In this document: positions 50,791 through 51,249 of the stretch, piece by piece
How the letters are laid out: each line of letters begins with the position of its first letter
Position numbering within the stretch: position 1 is the stretch's first letter
Made by a program: the position numbers and the translations under genes
Notes under the pieces: generated by a model
What the model was told of the DNA's origin: nothing
Databases searched by the model: none
Seen by the model: the letters and a program-made list of their open reading frames with translations, nothing else
Origin: Candidatus Amunia macphersoniae
GTDB taxonomy: Bacteria > Chloroflexota > Dormibacteria > Aeolococcales > Aeolococcaceae
NCBI GenBank assembly: GCA_016464795.1
Contig: JAEKNN010000052.1
Coordinates: 1-51,249, forward strand
DNA length: 51,249 nt
Reading direction: 5' to 3'

Positions 50791-51249
50791 CTACAGAGCC
50801 CTCGCCCGGCGTCGCACGCCGGCTGGCATCACCTCGTCCATGGCGTCGTCGATGGTGACGATCCCCTGCATGCGGTCGTCGTCGTCGACAACCGGGACCG
50901 CCAGGAGGTTGTACTTGGCGATCACCGCGGCCACGTCCTCGGGGGGGGCGTCGACGGGGACCGCGACCACGCGCTTGATCATGATCCCTGCGATCGCCGT
51001 CTCCGGTCGGGCCACTATCAGGTCGCGGAGCGAGAGCACGCCGAGCAGCCGCTCCTCCTGGTCGACCACGTACACGTAATAGATGGACTCCGCGTCGGGC
51101 TCGAGCTCACGCAGGCGGTCGATGGTCTGCTGGGCGGTGAGCGTCACCGGCACGGCCACGAATTCGGTGGTCATCAGGCCGCCGGCGGTGTCGTCCTCGT
51201 AGCCGAGCAGCTCCTCGACGTCCTCCGCCTCGTCCGCCTCCATCTTGGC
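50791..51249 (-). CDS. Soluble MgtE N-domain/CBS-pair protein (5' end outside the window)
   Basis: At least 151 residues; the frame continues past the right edge. It begins within the MgtE intracellular N domain (DEAEDVEELLGYEDDTAGGL) and continues to two CBS domains (YYVYVVDQEERLLGVLSLRD and LLAVPVVDDDDRMQGIVTID). It then stops with a basic tail (RRRARAL). The membrane part of MgtE is missing. In MgtE these domains bind Mg and close the channel. Here they would act as a separate subunit, perhaps for the adjacent Nramp-family transporter. Confidence 0.85.
   Translation of the reverse strand, partial: AKMEADEAEDVEELLGYEDDTAGGLMTTEFVAVPVTLTAQQTIDRLRELEPDAESIYYVYVVDQEERLLGVLSLRDLIVARPETAIAGIMIKRVVAVPVDAPPEDVAAVIAKYNLLAVPVVDDDDRMQGIVTIDDAMDEVMPAGVRRRARAL

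Noticed and set aside
1..51249. tRNA genes
   Set aside because: I looked for T-arm-like GTTCGA segments; those found lie in coding regions or repeats and have no acceptor or anticodon stems.

Overview
The window is about 51 kb of gene-dense, GC-rich bacterial chromosome. It has many GTG and some TTG starts, frequent 1-8 nt gene overlaps, a short Gram-positive-style YidC, an unfused DciA, an Rrf2-controlled SUF operon, DUF4388 and CsbD proteins and lipoproteins. No lipopolysaccharide or outer-membrane gene is seen. This fits a high-GC terrabacterial lineage of the Chloroflexota / Candidatus Dormiibacterota type. That placement is inference; an actinobacterial relative cannot be excluded from sequence reading alone. 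No tRNA, rRNA, insertion sequence, prophage or CRISPR array was recognised.

Layout. 1-1072: remains of a lipoprotein gene whose intact paralogue lies at 35864-37003. 1073-5682: an orphan DNA methyltransferase, a CsbD stress protein, then a MaoC-folP-folK-epimerase run. 5933-7592: an orphan OmpR-type regulator and two unknown genes. 7763-13420: DUF4388 protein, Ig-like/propeller lipoprotein, MurG/MGDG-type glycosyltransferase, recF and dciA. 13424-17072: ABC exporter, quinone oxidoreductase and a small lipoprotein. 17175-24791: the origin block, with dnaN and dnaA on the minus strand and rpmH-rnpA-yidD-yidC-jag-M16 peptidase-ndk diverging on the plus strand. DnaA boxes lie on both sides of dnaA. 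24830-28141: signal peptidase, two ferritin-like proteins and Fe/Mn superoxide dismutase. 28168-31347: parB-parA, parS-like sites, more DnaA boxes and a candidate structured RNA. 31585-33773: anti-sigma factor, ECF sigma factor, a DUF59 Fe-S protein and sufU. 33828-37003: MFS transporter, SRPBCC protein and the propeller paralogue. 37282-44953: rrf2-sufC-sufB-sufD-Rieske-sufS, an acetyltransferase and iscS. 44953-51249: isocitrate/isopropylmalate dehydrogenase, small unknown genes, a PfkB kinase, and an Nramp-family transporter next to a soluble MgtE-type Mg sensor.

How it works together. One half handles replication initiation, chromosome partition and membrane-protein insertion. The other half is strongly about iron-sulphur clusters and oxidative stress: a complete SUF machine, a second cysteine desulfurase, SufU, DUF59, SOD, ferritin-like proteins and an ECF/anti-sigma pair. 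The two SUF transcription units share an almost identical promoter-operator in which a 17-bp palindrome lies across the start codon of a leaderless gene. This suggests one regulon under the Rrf2 protein. Further points of interest are GC-rich intergenic elements with conserved cores and copy-specific complementary arms, two convergent terminators with the same loop, an apparent ATC start for rpmH, and the split MgtE-sensor/Nramp pair.
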